A DNA stretch of 64,000 nucleotides from positions 9,610,001 through 9,674,000 of the forward strand of contig NC_091054.1 of NCBI RefSeq assembly GCF_963966145.1, given 5' to 3'. The notes under the pieces were generated by a model. That model was not told the origin of the DNA and searched no databases. It was given only the letters and a program-made list of their open reading frames with translations. A program made the position numbers and the translations under genes. Positions 49,201 to 58,715 of this stretch are shown one piece after another. Numbering within the stretch: position 1 is the stretch's first letter; each line of letters opens with the position of its first letter. The stretch comes from Tenebrio molitor. Its lineage: Eukaryota; Arthropoda; Insecta; Coleoptera; Tenebrionidae.

Positions 49201-52200
49201 AATAAACAATTGTCAAAACGTTGTCATGTTGGTATGAGCCAAACAGTGATTTTCATGATAATACGGTTAGTCATACTGAGTGTCAACATTTTTTAAATGT
49301 AACTTAGCCTGCGCCCTGACGAGCGAGAGTTTATTTCAAATTCGAAAAAGATTTCTGCTGATTTCTCCTTCAATTTGTTTTGAAAATGAATTCGCGGAAT
49401 AAAGGTGCGGGAAGTGAAGTGAACATAACCTTAACTATGATTTGGTGTCAAATTGTTATACAGCTGGTCCATATGCGCACATTTTAGGGTGGTAAAGAGT
49501 GGTTTTTTACTTAATTTTGACATTGACAATTGTTTATTAAAAAAATTTCACTTATATGCGCACACAGTGTACTATTCCGGACACGGAATCTTGGCCATAA
49601 CTGACATTTAACTGACAAATATGTGTGAACTGGCCTTTATTGAATATAACCCAACTTTTGACTCGATAATGCCATTTCCTTGCTTTTTTGATGTCAGAAT
49701 AAAAACTTCAAAGTGATTTTTAATAAATGTCACTTATTAATGACGCTAAAGATTGGTTTACATCATTTTTTTTAGAAATGTCAAAAAAATGTTGGCCAAG
49801 ATTCCGTGTCCGGAATAGTAGGTACAGTGGCGAGCACAGAATTTCGCACACGTTGGACATTTCACTGACATAATTTTATTAAAATGAGATACTGGCGGCA
49901 GTTTCGTGACAGTTTAGGTGAAACATCAGTCATGATCACATATATCATGATTGATTATAATGACCATAAAGCTTAGACTAGATAGTTTTTTTTAATGACA
50001 TACAAATTGGTGTGCGAAATTTCGTGCTCCCCACTGTACGTCTAAAAAGGTTTGCGCAAATTGTCAGGGAGACGTTTCTGACAAAATGGCGCCTCCGAGA
50101 TTTGCGGGATTTGCCAACTGCGGCTGGATTTAGTGTTACCTAAAACTCCCTATCAATAAACTAGCAACTGAAAAGTTACTAGGGACTGGTCACAATCAAA
50201 ATGAATAGATAATAATTTCTAGTAACAGCTGAGAAAACTGCAAATAAGAGTTGCAAAAATGGTGGAATCGCCGGGATAGCCTTTACAAATTCTATCTGGG
50301 TTATTTGTTGAATCGGAGTACATATAACTAAAAACATTTTTACATCCAATTGTGACGAATCAAATGCAAGTGCAAGATGCAAACATGTGTTACAAAATTG
50401 ATGCAGGCGCCAGGGCAGTTTTGTTTTTTAAACCATCATCTCGTTTATTTATTGATCTAGAGCAAATCTGAAAACTGTGTTCTATTGTTCCAACTGTAAC
50501 GAGTAGAATGCAAGAACACGCACGACTCTAACATTACTATTGGACGATTTTTTTTTACTCTCGGTTGTTTGATTTTACAAAGCTAATTGAGTTTCTAAAG
50601 CAATAAAACAATTCGGTCTTTAGTACTGTGAACGGAGACGATTTTGCATAATTACCACTTCATTATCATACAAATCACATTTGCTGGAACCCACAACTGT
50701 TGTAACTTCGTCGTCGAAACTAGTGGCTTCAACTTCAAAAACTTAATGGACACCAGAACGGTCCGACAAACCTCGAAAGCGATGATTCAGTTTATTCGAG
50801 TTCGTAAAAATGTTTCAATTAAGCGTCAGCTGTATCACCGAAATATTCATGATGCAGCAAAAGTAGATTTCGCAGCTACCGATTTCATCACCATGGAAAT
50901 TACTCGTATCTGGTTCCACGAGTTGCTAAACAGTTTAATTCGAAACATTCGTAAAATTCAACAAAGGATTTTTGCAGTTATGCAAATCGGGAGCGTTCGC
51001 GTTATTTTAATGGCGCCTCTGGCGGTGCTATTCCGAACAACAAACGTCACCGGTCAAAATAAGAAAATATTTCCCTCCCACGGCAGCCTTTTGTAATTTT
51101 CTAATTGGCAACACGCGACTGTTTTTCTTGCACCCAGCTAATTGTTATCCCTCTTTTGAATTCCTCCTTTCTTATTTATCGCTGCTGATGCCGTCAATAA
51201 TTAATCTCGCGTGGGTTGAAAAGCTTTGCTTTTAGCTAAATACACGGATCCGTACTCCTTTTTTCGTCATAATTTATTCGACGCGGTTGAGCTGGATTAA
51301 CAGCCTTTAACGTTTCAACCGTGAAAGAATTTTGAAATTTCACTTCCACCGTTATCACCCAGCTCGACAAAGCTCCGATGCTGCCGGATCAAATTGCTCG
51401 TGCGTAAAGATCCGCCGACAAGGTTAGACGTATCTACCTAATGCCCGTGAATTCTGCAGGACCCGCTCGAGGATCGCGTTTTTTCTCGGCATAATTTGCG
51501 TTAATCCCGTCAGCTAAGCCGCAGTTTGGAGTTGTCAACGTGCGGCTCCCAGAACCGAGGATTTGATATCCCTGCAGGACTCGCTTAATTACTCGAATGT
51601 GATTAAACCTGTTTGGCTAATTCAGAATAATTTACAGTCATCTGACGGCAGCATTGCCACTCGTGCAGAAATTAATTTGTTTTGCAGTTAGATAGTTTAG
51701 CAAGTCTTAACGGCGTCTGACGGCCCTGTCAAAAATTACACATTAATCTTCTAATGTAAACATTAAAAAAAAAAGTCAAAGTAGGTTATGAACAAAAAAG
51801 CGTATGACTTAACGTATGTCTTTATTTGCCTAATGATACTAAGCGTTCGAAACGATGTGGGCGGAACTGCTTCCATAATTTCCCTCGCATTAGGATCTAC
51901 TACCTCGGCTGTTCTTCCGCTACCGGTTTTCCTTTCAACACTTCCATGTTCTCTAAATCAGGCTTCCTTACGACTCGGTGAACGTTGTCATAATAATGGT
52001 CGATTGCTTCGGCGGAAACATCTTCATGAGATTCTTCATAAAATTAAATTTAGGAAAAGATATGACATGTGTCATAATGTCAGCATAAATCCCAGCTTTT
52101 TTAACATTTAGACAAATATATTCGATCAATTCCGAGCTTTATAAATCCCACTGGAGCACAGTTAAGCCAAAATAAATGGACTTTCTATGGAAATTAATTT

Positions 52201-53098
52201 TCTACACGTGCAGGATGCGGAGCCAGCCCACGAATTCTGGATGAAGACAAACCATTCAAGCTGAATCATTATCGTGCAAGAAAAATGAGATTGGTGCTGT
52301 TCACTCGACAATTTATTTGGAGCGTCAAACCGTTGCGAACTCGAATTGTCATTTGTCGTTCGCGTTTCAACCGCCAGAGCTCTGTTCCGTGTCCTTGACA
52401 GTATCACGACCAATCAGCGCCGGTTTCGGAATCGAACAAACGTCATCTGACCCGGTACCTCTGCAAAATGGACTTTCGTGGCTCCGGCGAAGCGCAAAAA
52501 TAAATGTCCGAGGACAAAACGCGGCGGAAATAATCGGGGTCCGATTCTCCACCGAACATTTGTTTACCTTGGACGAGACGCATTTTCTGAAGCGACACAT
52601 TTATTTCCAGGGTGGATGCCGACCAGGACCGACATAAATAGCACGTAGGGGTCGCCGCCCAGCTAGCACCAACAGGATGCCTGTCGGAGGCAGAGTCGCC
52701 GGAAAAGTTACCGGCATCATCTCCAACGGATACAATGGTGAGGCACAATTCGTCCGATTTGAGTGACGAGCAAATTAAAACGAGAAGTGCACGTCATGTG
52801 GGCCCGACTCCGCGTGTTGCAATGCAGATTTAGGCTCCGCCCGTGTACTTCTCGCCCTGCTGCAGTTTCAGAACGAACTGTTTCGAAACACACACAATGA
52901 GATCCGATAAGCGAGGAAAAACCGTCGGATTTGATTATTGTTTGGATTGCAGGTCGCTCGTATCAGGGAATTAACGAAGAAATAATATGGGTCAGCATAG
53001 GAATGGGCATCGCCATCGCGGTGCTGATCACGATAGCTCTGTGCTACATCATGAGGGAAAAGTGCATACAGAGGCGGGAGTACTACATCACGGCATGA
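40237..53098 (+). CDS. Small single-pass membrane protein with a 12.4-kb intron
   Basis: Coding pieces are 40237-40244 (ATGATGAG, then a perfect GTGAGT donor, phase 2), 52676-52737 (acceptor ACCAACAG, donor AATG|GTGAGG, phase 1) and 52953-53098 (acceptor TTGGATTGCAG). They join in frame to 71 residues. The final exon encodes a transmembrane helix (WVSIGMGIAIAVLITIALCY), then a basic cytoplasmic stretch and the end RREYYITA, so N-out/C-in is expected. No signal peptide is evident, so it may act as a signal anchor. The last two exons are well supported. The link to the first piece rests on phase matching. If it is wrong, translation can begin at the ATG at 52677 (68 residues), or other exons may exist. 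I do not recognise the family. Confidence 0.5.
40245..41074. other. Start of the 12.4-kb intron
   Basis: This is single-copy DNA with a short alanine-codon repeat (GGCGGCGGC at about 40280). 40860-40950 is purine-rich on the plus strand. No further exon was identified. Confidence 0.4.
41075..41306. mobile_element. MITE, 232 bp
   Basis: The inverted ends are TATACCGTGCCTTCAAATAA and TTATTTGCAGGCACGGTATA. The subterminal GGCTGTGATTT and AAATCACAGCC are also inverted. Confidence 0.85.
41307..43464. other. AT-rich intron stretch with one foldback
   Basis: 42652-42763 is a hairpin-like element: TACGAGTTTTACAAG and TTATAAAACGAGTGTA ends, with CATTTTGTTGC and GCGACAAAATG inside. The rest shows nothing. 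Confidence 0.5.
43465..43612 (+). repeat. Box repeats (43465, 43592), last plus-oriented copies
   Basis: The boxes are TGTCCACCATTTTTGC (decayed) and CCCGGCGCCTCCACCATTTT, 127 bp apart. All copies further right are on the other strand. Confidence 0.8.
44204..44516. mobile_element. MITE, 313 bp
   Basis: The inverted ends are CGGGCCTTCAAATAAATATA and TATAAATTTATTTGAAGGCC. The subterminal CTTCAAATAAAT is shared with the MITE at 41075, so the two families are related. Confidence 0.85.
44520..46605. other. Single-copy intron stretch
   Basis: 45100-46100 is GC-richer and free of repeats, so it may contain regulatory elements. At 46184 a 44-codon ORF starts with a hydrophobic stretch (MMGTFIVVMLAGLLAVVIK) that resembles a signal peptide. 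It has no good donor in a compatible phase, so I did not include it in the gene model. Confidence 0.4.
46608..46628 (-). repeat. Box repeat, first inverted copy
   Basis: The plus strand reads AATGGTGGAGGCGCCGGGAT. The unit body continues to the right with GAGCTAGAGCAAATCTAAA, the complement of the motif in the plus-strand units. Confidence 0.85.
47117..47278 (-). repeat. Box repeats, inverted (47117, 47258)
   Basis: The plus strand reads TTGGTGGATCGCC and AGGTGGAGGCGGTAGGATA, 141 bp apart. The GAGCTAGAATAAATCTAAAA-like body lies between them. Confidence 0.8.
47453..48473. mobile_element. Outer MITE interrupted by another MITE
   Basis: The ends CGGTTTTTTTTTATAATCAA and TTGATTATAAAAAAAAACG are inverted repeats and continue through TTGTC. 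A sister copy without the insert lies at 49190-49549. Confidence 0.75.
47618..48333. mobile_element. Inner foldback element, arms about 255 bp
   Basis: The ends are TACAGTGCATTTTTTTTAAC and GTTAAAAAAAATGCACTGTA. Arms 47618-47875 and 48080-48333 are long inverted copies that meet at GAGCGGCCGCCAGAATAGCG and CGCTATTCTGGCGGCCGCTC. The spacer is about 200 bp. Confidence 0.9.
49190..49549. mobile_element. MITE, sister of the outer 47.45-kb element
   Basis: The ends are TGAATTTTTTTAATAAACAA and TTGTTTATTAAAAAAATTTC, with GTTGTCATGTTGG inside, where the sister has GTTGTCAGGTTGG. Confidence 0.75.
49570..49820. mobile_element. MITE, 251 bp
   Basis: The ends TACTATTCCGGACACGGAAT and ATTCCGTGTCCGGAATAGTA are perfect inverted repeats that continue through CTTGGCCA. 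Confidence 0.9.
49824..50037. mobile_element. MITE, 214 bp, abutting the previous one
   Basis: The ends are ACAGTGGCGAGCACAGAATT and AATTTCGTGCTCCCCACTGT. It starts four bases after the preceding MITE. The type of ends suggests a mariner-like source. Confidence 0.85.
50258..50418 (-). repeat. Box repeats, inverted (50258, 50398)
   Basis: The plus strand reads AATGGTGGAATCGCCGGGAT and TTGATGCAGGCGCCAGGGCA, 140 bp apart. These are the last copies in the window. Confidence 0.8.
50640..52675. other. Single-copy intron sequence before the membrane-protein exons
   Basis: A frame at 50644-51096 is open for 150 codons, but it starts at a non-ATG codon, has no recognised family and lacks splice support. 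Two similar CCTGCAGGACTCGC/CTGCAGGACCCGC boxes occur at 51457 and 51572. Confidence 0.4.
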
Positions 53099-53248
53099 AT
53101 AGCTCCCCTTTAACGATTAGCTTAGTGTAGAACTCTTCTTGTACATAATAAGGAAAATTCATCTAAATTGCTCACTATAAAAAACTTGCCATTAACTTGC
53201 GACGATTAAAACGGTGCCGCCGACCACAGTTTACTCATCAGCCGCCGC

Positions 53249-53340
53249 TCAGTGCGACAATAAATTCAACGGATTTTCTGGATTGTTTCGCTCGTTTCTG
53301 TTCTAACGTCAAACATTTCGCCGTCGGTTCACATCCTGGA
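53249..53340 (+). other. Exon-like segment: TCAGT initiator to consensus donor
   Basis: A TCAGT near 53249 (CGCTCAGTGCG) is followed, after an ATG-free stretch, by a strong donor (CTGGAG|GTGAGT, at 53341). It could be the first untranslated exon of a downstream plus-strand gene, or an alternative 3' exon of the preceding gene. No partner exon was identified. Confidence 0.25.
53259..53264 (+). terminator. Candidate poly(A) signal AATAAA
   Basis: This AATAAA lies 161 nt past the TGA at 53096-53098 and is a plausible 3' end for the 71-residue membrane protein gene. It overlaps the exon-like segment 53249-53340, so only one of the two reads may hold. Confidence 0.35.
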
Positions 53341-53342
53341 GG

Positions 53343-55299
53343 TGAGTTTTTGGATCGTTCTCATGTGATAAACCACGTTTAAATCTGTGCCAACTAAACG
53401 AAATCCCTAAAATAAATTTCTAAGCTAAATGACCAGAGTACGCAGATTGTGCCAGGGTAGTCTCGTAGTTTTAGATCATTTATGTATTATAGACATGTAC
53501 CTAGAGACTGTTAAACCTGTGGTAAATTTAAAACAATCGACATGTTTCCACCGGTGCAAAAATAAAATTCGCCGGTGTTGCAAAAAGAGAGCTTTTCTGT
53601 GATCAAAGTGTAATTGGAGCGCGCCGCACGCTTCCCCAACGAACAATTCCCAACTAAATTCAATAATCGCTCTAATGACCTCAACAACAACTTATTATTT
53701 CAGAGTTTTAGACGCGACGTGCGATCATCTCTCGCTACATTGGTTGGTTTTAAAACGACAAACGTCATTGGTCGCTTGCGGACACGTGACAGCTCCGTTT
53801 AATCCGTCACATCACAAATTAATCGCCTATTGACAGTTTAGTCAGTTACCTAGATCAAACATAGACGTCGCGTCTTTTTGGCGATGTTGTTTTGACGCCT
53901 ACGTTGTAAATACGCGAACGGAATTCTAACCCTGGGACTTACCAAACTCGATAATTACTTGAATTCATTTTGCAGCATCTTATCACCACTGACAGATCTG
54001 ATTGGTCGGTTTCAAAACCGCAAACGCAATACGCGATAGCTTCACAAATCAGTTCAGTACTTGACGTATTTATTAATTAATTAATCCAAACGAAGAGGGC
54101 GCACCTTGTTGGACATTTATTTAAAAATACTGGAATTTTTGTCCCCGAGCGGTCGTATACCACGCCCGGAATGTCTCTAATCACGAGTCCTTCCCCTTAT
54201 TTGTCCGCAAAGATATGAGAACCCATCCAGGGCTGTTCCAGATTTTCGCAAAATCGTTTTCACTTTATCCCCCAGGAGACCCTCTGCAACGGAGATAAAA
54301 CTTTTCGTATTTGTTTCTTTTTACGTTGTATACACGTCTATTTCGAGTGGTAATACGAAACGTAATAAGATTAACATAGCCGAGCGACTTAACAAGGATG
54401 GGACGTCTGGAAACCGGCGAGAGAAAAAAAACAGGATAAAAACTGCAACGAAAATAAAAACTGTCTCCATGAGCTTATGCTGGATCTGTTTGATCCATGG
54501 AGACTTGGGTCAAGACAATCGAAATCGTCCTCGTCGATAAACAATTTGACAGTTGGCGGAAATGAGTTGTTTATGAAAACTCGACTCAAAACAGCTCAGG
54601 TTTTTATTTCGGCAGCTCAACCCCGAGTCCATTATTCAGGAACTTGTAACTGACAGATGTGACGTTTTATCCGTGTTCTATTTTCGCCGATTCTCGGGAG
54701 ATGGCTCCGGCGAAACAAAAAAAAAAGAGACACATGTTAAACGTGCGTTATTCTCTTTCTTTAAATGAAGGTGCAACGTTCGCCTTTAAGACAAAGGGGG
54801 GGCCGCAGTCCATAATAAATATATACAGACAAAGGAGCAACCCGAAAGAATCAAATAAGTATTTTCGCGGGGTCTGCACAGATAAGAAATGCCAACCTGA
54901 AAAATGTAAAGTAGGTATCCGTTTAACTCTTTGAGTTATAACTTGGAAGATTATAAAATATATAACGATTCGGAGCCATTCGAGATTTCGCCGATAAAAA
55001 ATCGTTTTCGCTTTATTCCCTTCGGAGACTCGTTACAAGGGAGATAAAAGCTTGTCGCAAGTTTTTTCCTTTCATTTTACATGTGCACACGCCGACGACG
55101 AAATATAATGGGATTAGCGAAGATAAGCCATCTCTTTTAACAAAATAAACTGAATTTTTTGGCTCTTGTGGCTTGTTCAGGGTCGCCCCAAAAATGGACC
55201 AATTAGTGAAGATCTTCCTGCCAGACAGCTGACAATAAAAGAATAAAACCAAAATGACACAGTGACAAACAGCTCCACAACTTCGTTGTTTAGCCGTTG
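53343..55299. other. Intergenic single-copy stretch with one internal duplicate pair
   Basis: 54262-54360 and 55000-55105 are similar and in the same orientation. Shared blocks are AAATCGTTTTC.CTTTAT, GGAGA and GGGAGATAAAA/CGGAGATAAAA, then TTT-rich and TACA-T-CAC blocks. No gene is seen. Confidence 0.5.
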
Positions 55300-55342
55300 T
55301 ATAGCCCCTCTAATACTAAGTAGTAGTATTAGAGGGGCTATA
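55300..55342. repeat. Perfect 43-bp hairpin flanked by 7-bp direct repeats
   Basis: Arms of 19 bp (TATAGCCCCTCTAATACTA and complement) flank a 5-nt loop. GCCGTTG is present immediately left and one base to the right of the hairpin, like a target-site duplication. Confidence 0.85.
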
Positions 55343-55659
55343 GGCCGTTGGGACAAGGGGCGCTGTGTTGTCAAACGACAACATCCATTCGAGTAAACAG
55401 TGCAAACTTAATTTTCGATTATTTTTGGGAACGTGTCGCATGTTCTCAATACGTTACTTTAGAAAAGTAATTTAACACAACATGTCAGTGGGTGGTGTCA
55501 CAGTGACGTATAAAATCCGTGCAGTGCCACGGCCGAACAACGAACTATAGTATTGCCCACGATATACATAAGAACTGGTACGCCCACTTCCCTATACTTC
55601 TCTAATAAATAAGCGTGTCAAAAAAGCACCCCAGGTGTGCGCTTCAAAAGTTACTACTA

Positions 55660-55860
55660 GATGGCGCTGTATGTACGAGGGACTGTCATTTAGGAGTTTT
55701 GAATAAGGATATATCCATATTTATAGATTTTATATTGCCACAAAGCACACACTTTTTCATTTTTAGCAAAAATCAAAATTGTCTAATATTTGAAACTTTA
55801 AAATTTAACGTACAAAGTTCAACAGTGACAGTCCCCGAAACAGACACTGCCATCTAGCGA
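55660..55860. repeat. Inverted pair around CTAGATGGC
   Basis: CTAGATGGCGCTGT and GGGACTGTC at the left are answered by GACAGTCCCC and ACTGCCATCTAG at the right. It is probably a degenerate MITE of about 200 bp. Confidence 0.55.
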
Positions 55861-55952
55861 ATTTTTATGAACTATTTTGCGGGCTCCAGCTGGTCCCAAA
55901 TTTGGCTCTCAAAATGGCGGTGAGTGGGTATACCAGTCTTCTTTCTATCATG

Positions 55953-56252
55953 GTATTGCCGTTATAACTTTTTATCTGCTCCGCCCACATAAATTGACCA
56001 ATGAGAATCAAAGCCAGATTCAATCTGTATAATTTTTCATCACCTTTGTCACGTAAAAAAGTTAAGGTTAGAATTTTGCTGTCAAGTCCACAATTATTGT
56101 TTTAGGTTTTAAAAAATAAAATGTCATCAAGACAATTCGAATGTCAGAATTTTTTTTGTGTGTAAACCAGATCGTCTTAACAACCTATTTGATTGGTAAC
56201 TAAGAAAATGTAATGGGCGGGGCAGATAAAATGTTACGTTGTCCTTAGTATA
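55953..56252 (+). mobile_element. MITE, family 2 copy B
   Basis: It matches 27959-28246 nearly throughout, apart from an extra TTTTTTGTGTGTAAAC-like insertion near 56150. The high similarity suggests recent activity. Confidence 0.85.
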
Positions 56253-56270
56253 GTCAAGGTCACAGGCTTA

Positions 56271-56527
56271 TACCGGGTGATTTTAAATGATTGTGACTTT
56301 TTTTCATAGGTTGGTAATATTATTGTTGGTTATTCTGCTTTTTGATGTGATAGCTGACATAAACATAGGCGTCCTCGCCTATTTGACACAATTTATTAAT
56401 ACATAAAATGTCAAAATGACGTACGTACGCCAATGTGTTGATTAAGGTATCAAGTTTGCCAAAATAATTTATGAAAAATGTTCCCAACTTAAGAAAAAAA
56501 GTCACAATCATTTAAAATCACCCGGTA
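56271..56527. mobile_element. MITE, 257 bp
   Basis: Inverted ends of about 35 bp are TACCGGGTGATTTTAAATGA and TCATTTAAAATCACCCGGTA. Confidence 0.9.
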
Positions 56528-56566
56528 CATAGACAGTTCCAAAATGTTTCAGTTTCGTAGTATACA

Positions 56567-56871
56567 TACAGGGTTAGTCACGAGAGACTTCCGGTGAAAA
56601 TTTCGTTATATCGTTCCTCAATTTATAAAAAGTAATACTTAAATCAACGATTGCTGGCTCTTATTGTTTGTCATGTCAGTTTTCACATTTATATTAACTT
56701 TTGCTCACAACCTCGATAAAGAGGAAGTGTCATGATTAATCTTATTCGCCAAGCAACTTGGATTGCTAACTTATTTCGAATTAAACAAAATATCAAGTTC
56801 TAGGGGTTTCTTGTATTTTGGGTTGCATATAACGAAATTTTCATCGAAAGTCTCTCGTGAATTACCCTGTA
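56567..56871. mobile_element. MITE, 305 bp
   Basis: Inverted ends of about 45 bp: the left carries TACAGGGTTAGTCACGAGAG and TTTCGTTATA, the right TATAACGAAA and TCTCTCGTGAATTACCCTGT. Confidence 0.85.
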
Positions 56872-58687
56872 TACGTCATATACGTCATTTTGAAGCCTCC
56901 ACTAACACGAAACTACACCAAAATTCGACTTCTTTAATAATGCAAACCGACAAAACAGCTCGTTTTTCACGTTGCTCGAGTAAGATGTGTCAAACTAAAG
57001 CGTAACAATTTTTTTTATGACACCTAACTGAAATATGTATTTAATAAAATTCTATCTGGCAGCGTACAACATTTTTACGACGCGAATTTATTTTTTCTAT
57101 TTACTTGGGAAAAAAATAAACGTTTCGCCTCCTCTTTATCTACACTACGTGTTTACATTACGAGAGCCAAATATAGAAACAAATGTGAGACGTCGATATG
57201 AATAAAACCAACACACCTCCCTTCTTCCGTTCAACATCAAAAAATCCAAACAATTTAATTGGTGTGTTACACTTGCCGCCGAGAGCTCGGGCCAATCGGA
57301 TTAGAGATCACCGGAAACAGTCGCGATTTACCACTTATCATCCGTGTTCAGTAAAAACTCGCCTCGAGCCGCTTTCGCCCTTTGTTCGAACCTTATTTTT
57401 CTCTGACGTTTATCCCGGAGTGTACACACCTTCATCTTCGGTAATTCCCCGAGAGTGCGATACTTCCACAGCAACCGTGTACAAAAATGAAAACTGTCAC
57501 GAGCCGCCCCTGTGCCGCCTAATTACCCCGCCATAAATACTTCCCTTGCCGCGATTGATACTAATTAATTCGACACGAGCCCCTCACGCGTCACAATTAA
57601 TGAACGGATTCCGCCGTCATATTTCAACGCATTGATTTTTTAATGCTGCCCTGGAAGCGCAGCTAGCCGGGGCAAATTTGCATTTGAAACAACCCAATCC
57701 AGATCTTGATATTATAGGATGGGGTCGACCATGTTTAAATTTACCACGAGGTCGTAGGCCTATAATCTTTGTCCTTTTCTGTGGACCAATACGTAAACCT
57801 GTTTAGAGTAGAGTAAAACGTTAATGTTAAGGGGTGTTATGTCAATTTTACGCAATCAACCAGATTTCCTGTGCCGGGTAGGTTAGCCTTCATCGATCGT
57901 TTCGAACGCTCTTCAGTACTTTATCACATTACGATTTGATTCTGATACTCAGTTTTAGAAAGAAAACAAAGTTACACTGACTTTATGGCTTTTATATTGC
58001 CCCGCTTTATCCATTACGTGAGCCCGTCCCGATACCTACCTAAACGCCGCTCCACTTCACCGCTCCCACCGCTTCATTTACAACCAAAAGGCATTCGCAA
58101 CTGGCCCTCAACAAAAAAACAACCACAGCGACCTCAACACTTTCACGAAAAATTCAAAAGTGACATTTCACTTTTTGACAGTTGACATAATTGACGTTAA
58201 CCGCACCTTGTCGCAATTCTCGACAAAACAGTGGCGTCGCCGATGGGATCAGTTCTTGGAATTCGATTTATTGAACAATCTCTGGGGGAACCAAATAGAG
58301 GGGTTAACGTGTTACACATGTTCCACCTGTCAAGTTTGGCACTTATGATTGAATCAAACTGCGAGGCAATCAACGAAGCGACATTATCCTGTTTCGCAGC
58401 AAACCTTGTCTTTTGTCATTGATGAGATAAAATAAATTCCCCGAAATTGAATTTTCATGAATGGAAAATTGCGAGGGCCCAAGTGCTTTTAATTCCATTC
58501 GACGTAAGTGGGTAGTAACGAGAGCTCGGCTGAATTCTGAAATGGGTTTATGCGTCACGCGTCCAGGATTACATTTAACAACGTTTCGCCCTCATAAATA
58601 ATTAAATAATTTGTACGGTTGCTAAGGCAAAATCCCACGTAAATACCCGAGAAAAAATTCAATTCGCTGTCCAATTAAAGCTTTTAA
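56872..58687. other. Single-copy intergenic stretch downstream of the mu-crystallin gene
   Basis: No gene supported. A 112-codon frame at 57198-57536 starts with ATG, but its composition (Pro/Arg/Thr-rich) matches no family and it has no splice signals. Confidence 0.45.
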
Positions 58688-58693
58688 TTTATT
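58688..58693 (-). terminator. Poly(A) signal AATAAA of the mu-crystallin gene
   Basis: A canonical AATAAA on the minus strand begins about 23 nt after the TAG stop at 58716-58718, which implies a very short 3' UTR. Confidence 0.6.
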
Positions 58694-58715
58694 TCGAAAA
58701 ACACGATTTTCCACC

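Noticed and set aside
50644..51096. 150-codon plus-strand frame
   Set aside because: It starts at a non-ATG codon; from the first ATG it is about 116 codons with no recognisable domain and no splice or poly(A) context.
55908..55925. CAAAATGGCG|GTGAGT, a start codon running into a donor
   Set aside because: It lies between MITEs, matches a YY1/Pho-like AAAATGGCGG site equally well, and no second exon was found.
57198..57536. 112-codon plus-strand frame
   Set aside because: It starts with ATG, but its composition matches no family and it has no splice or poly(A) context.
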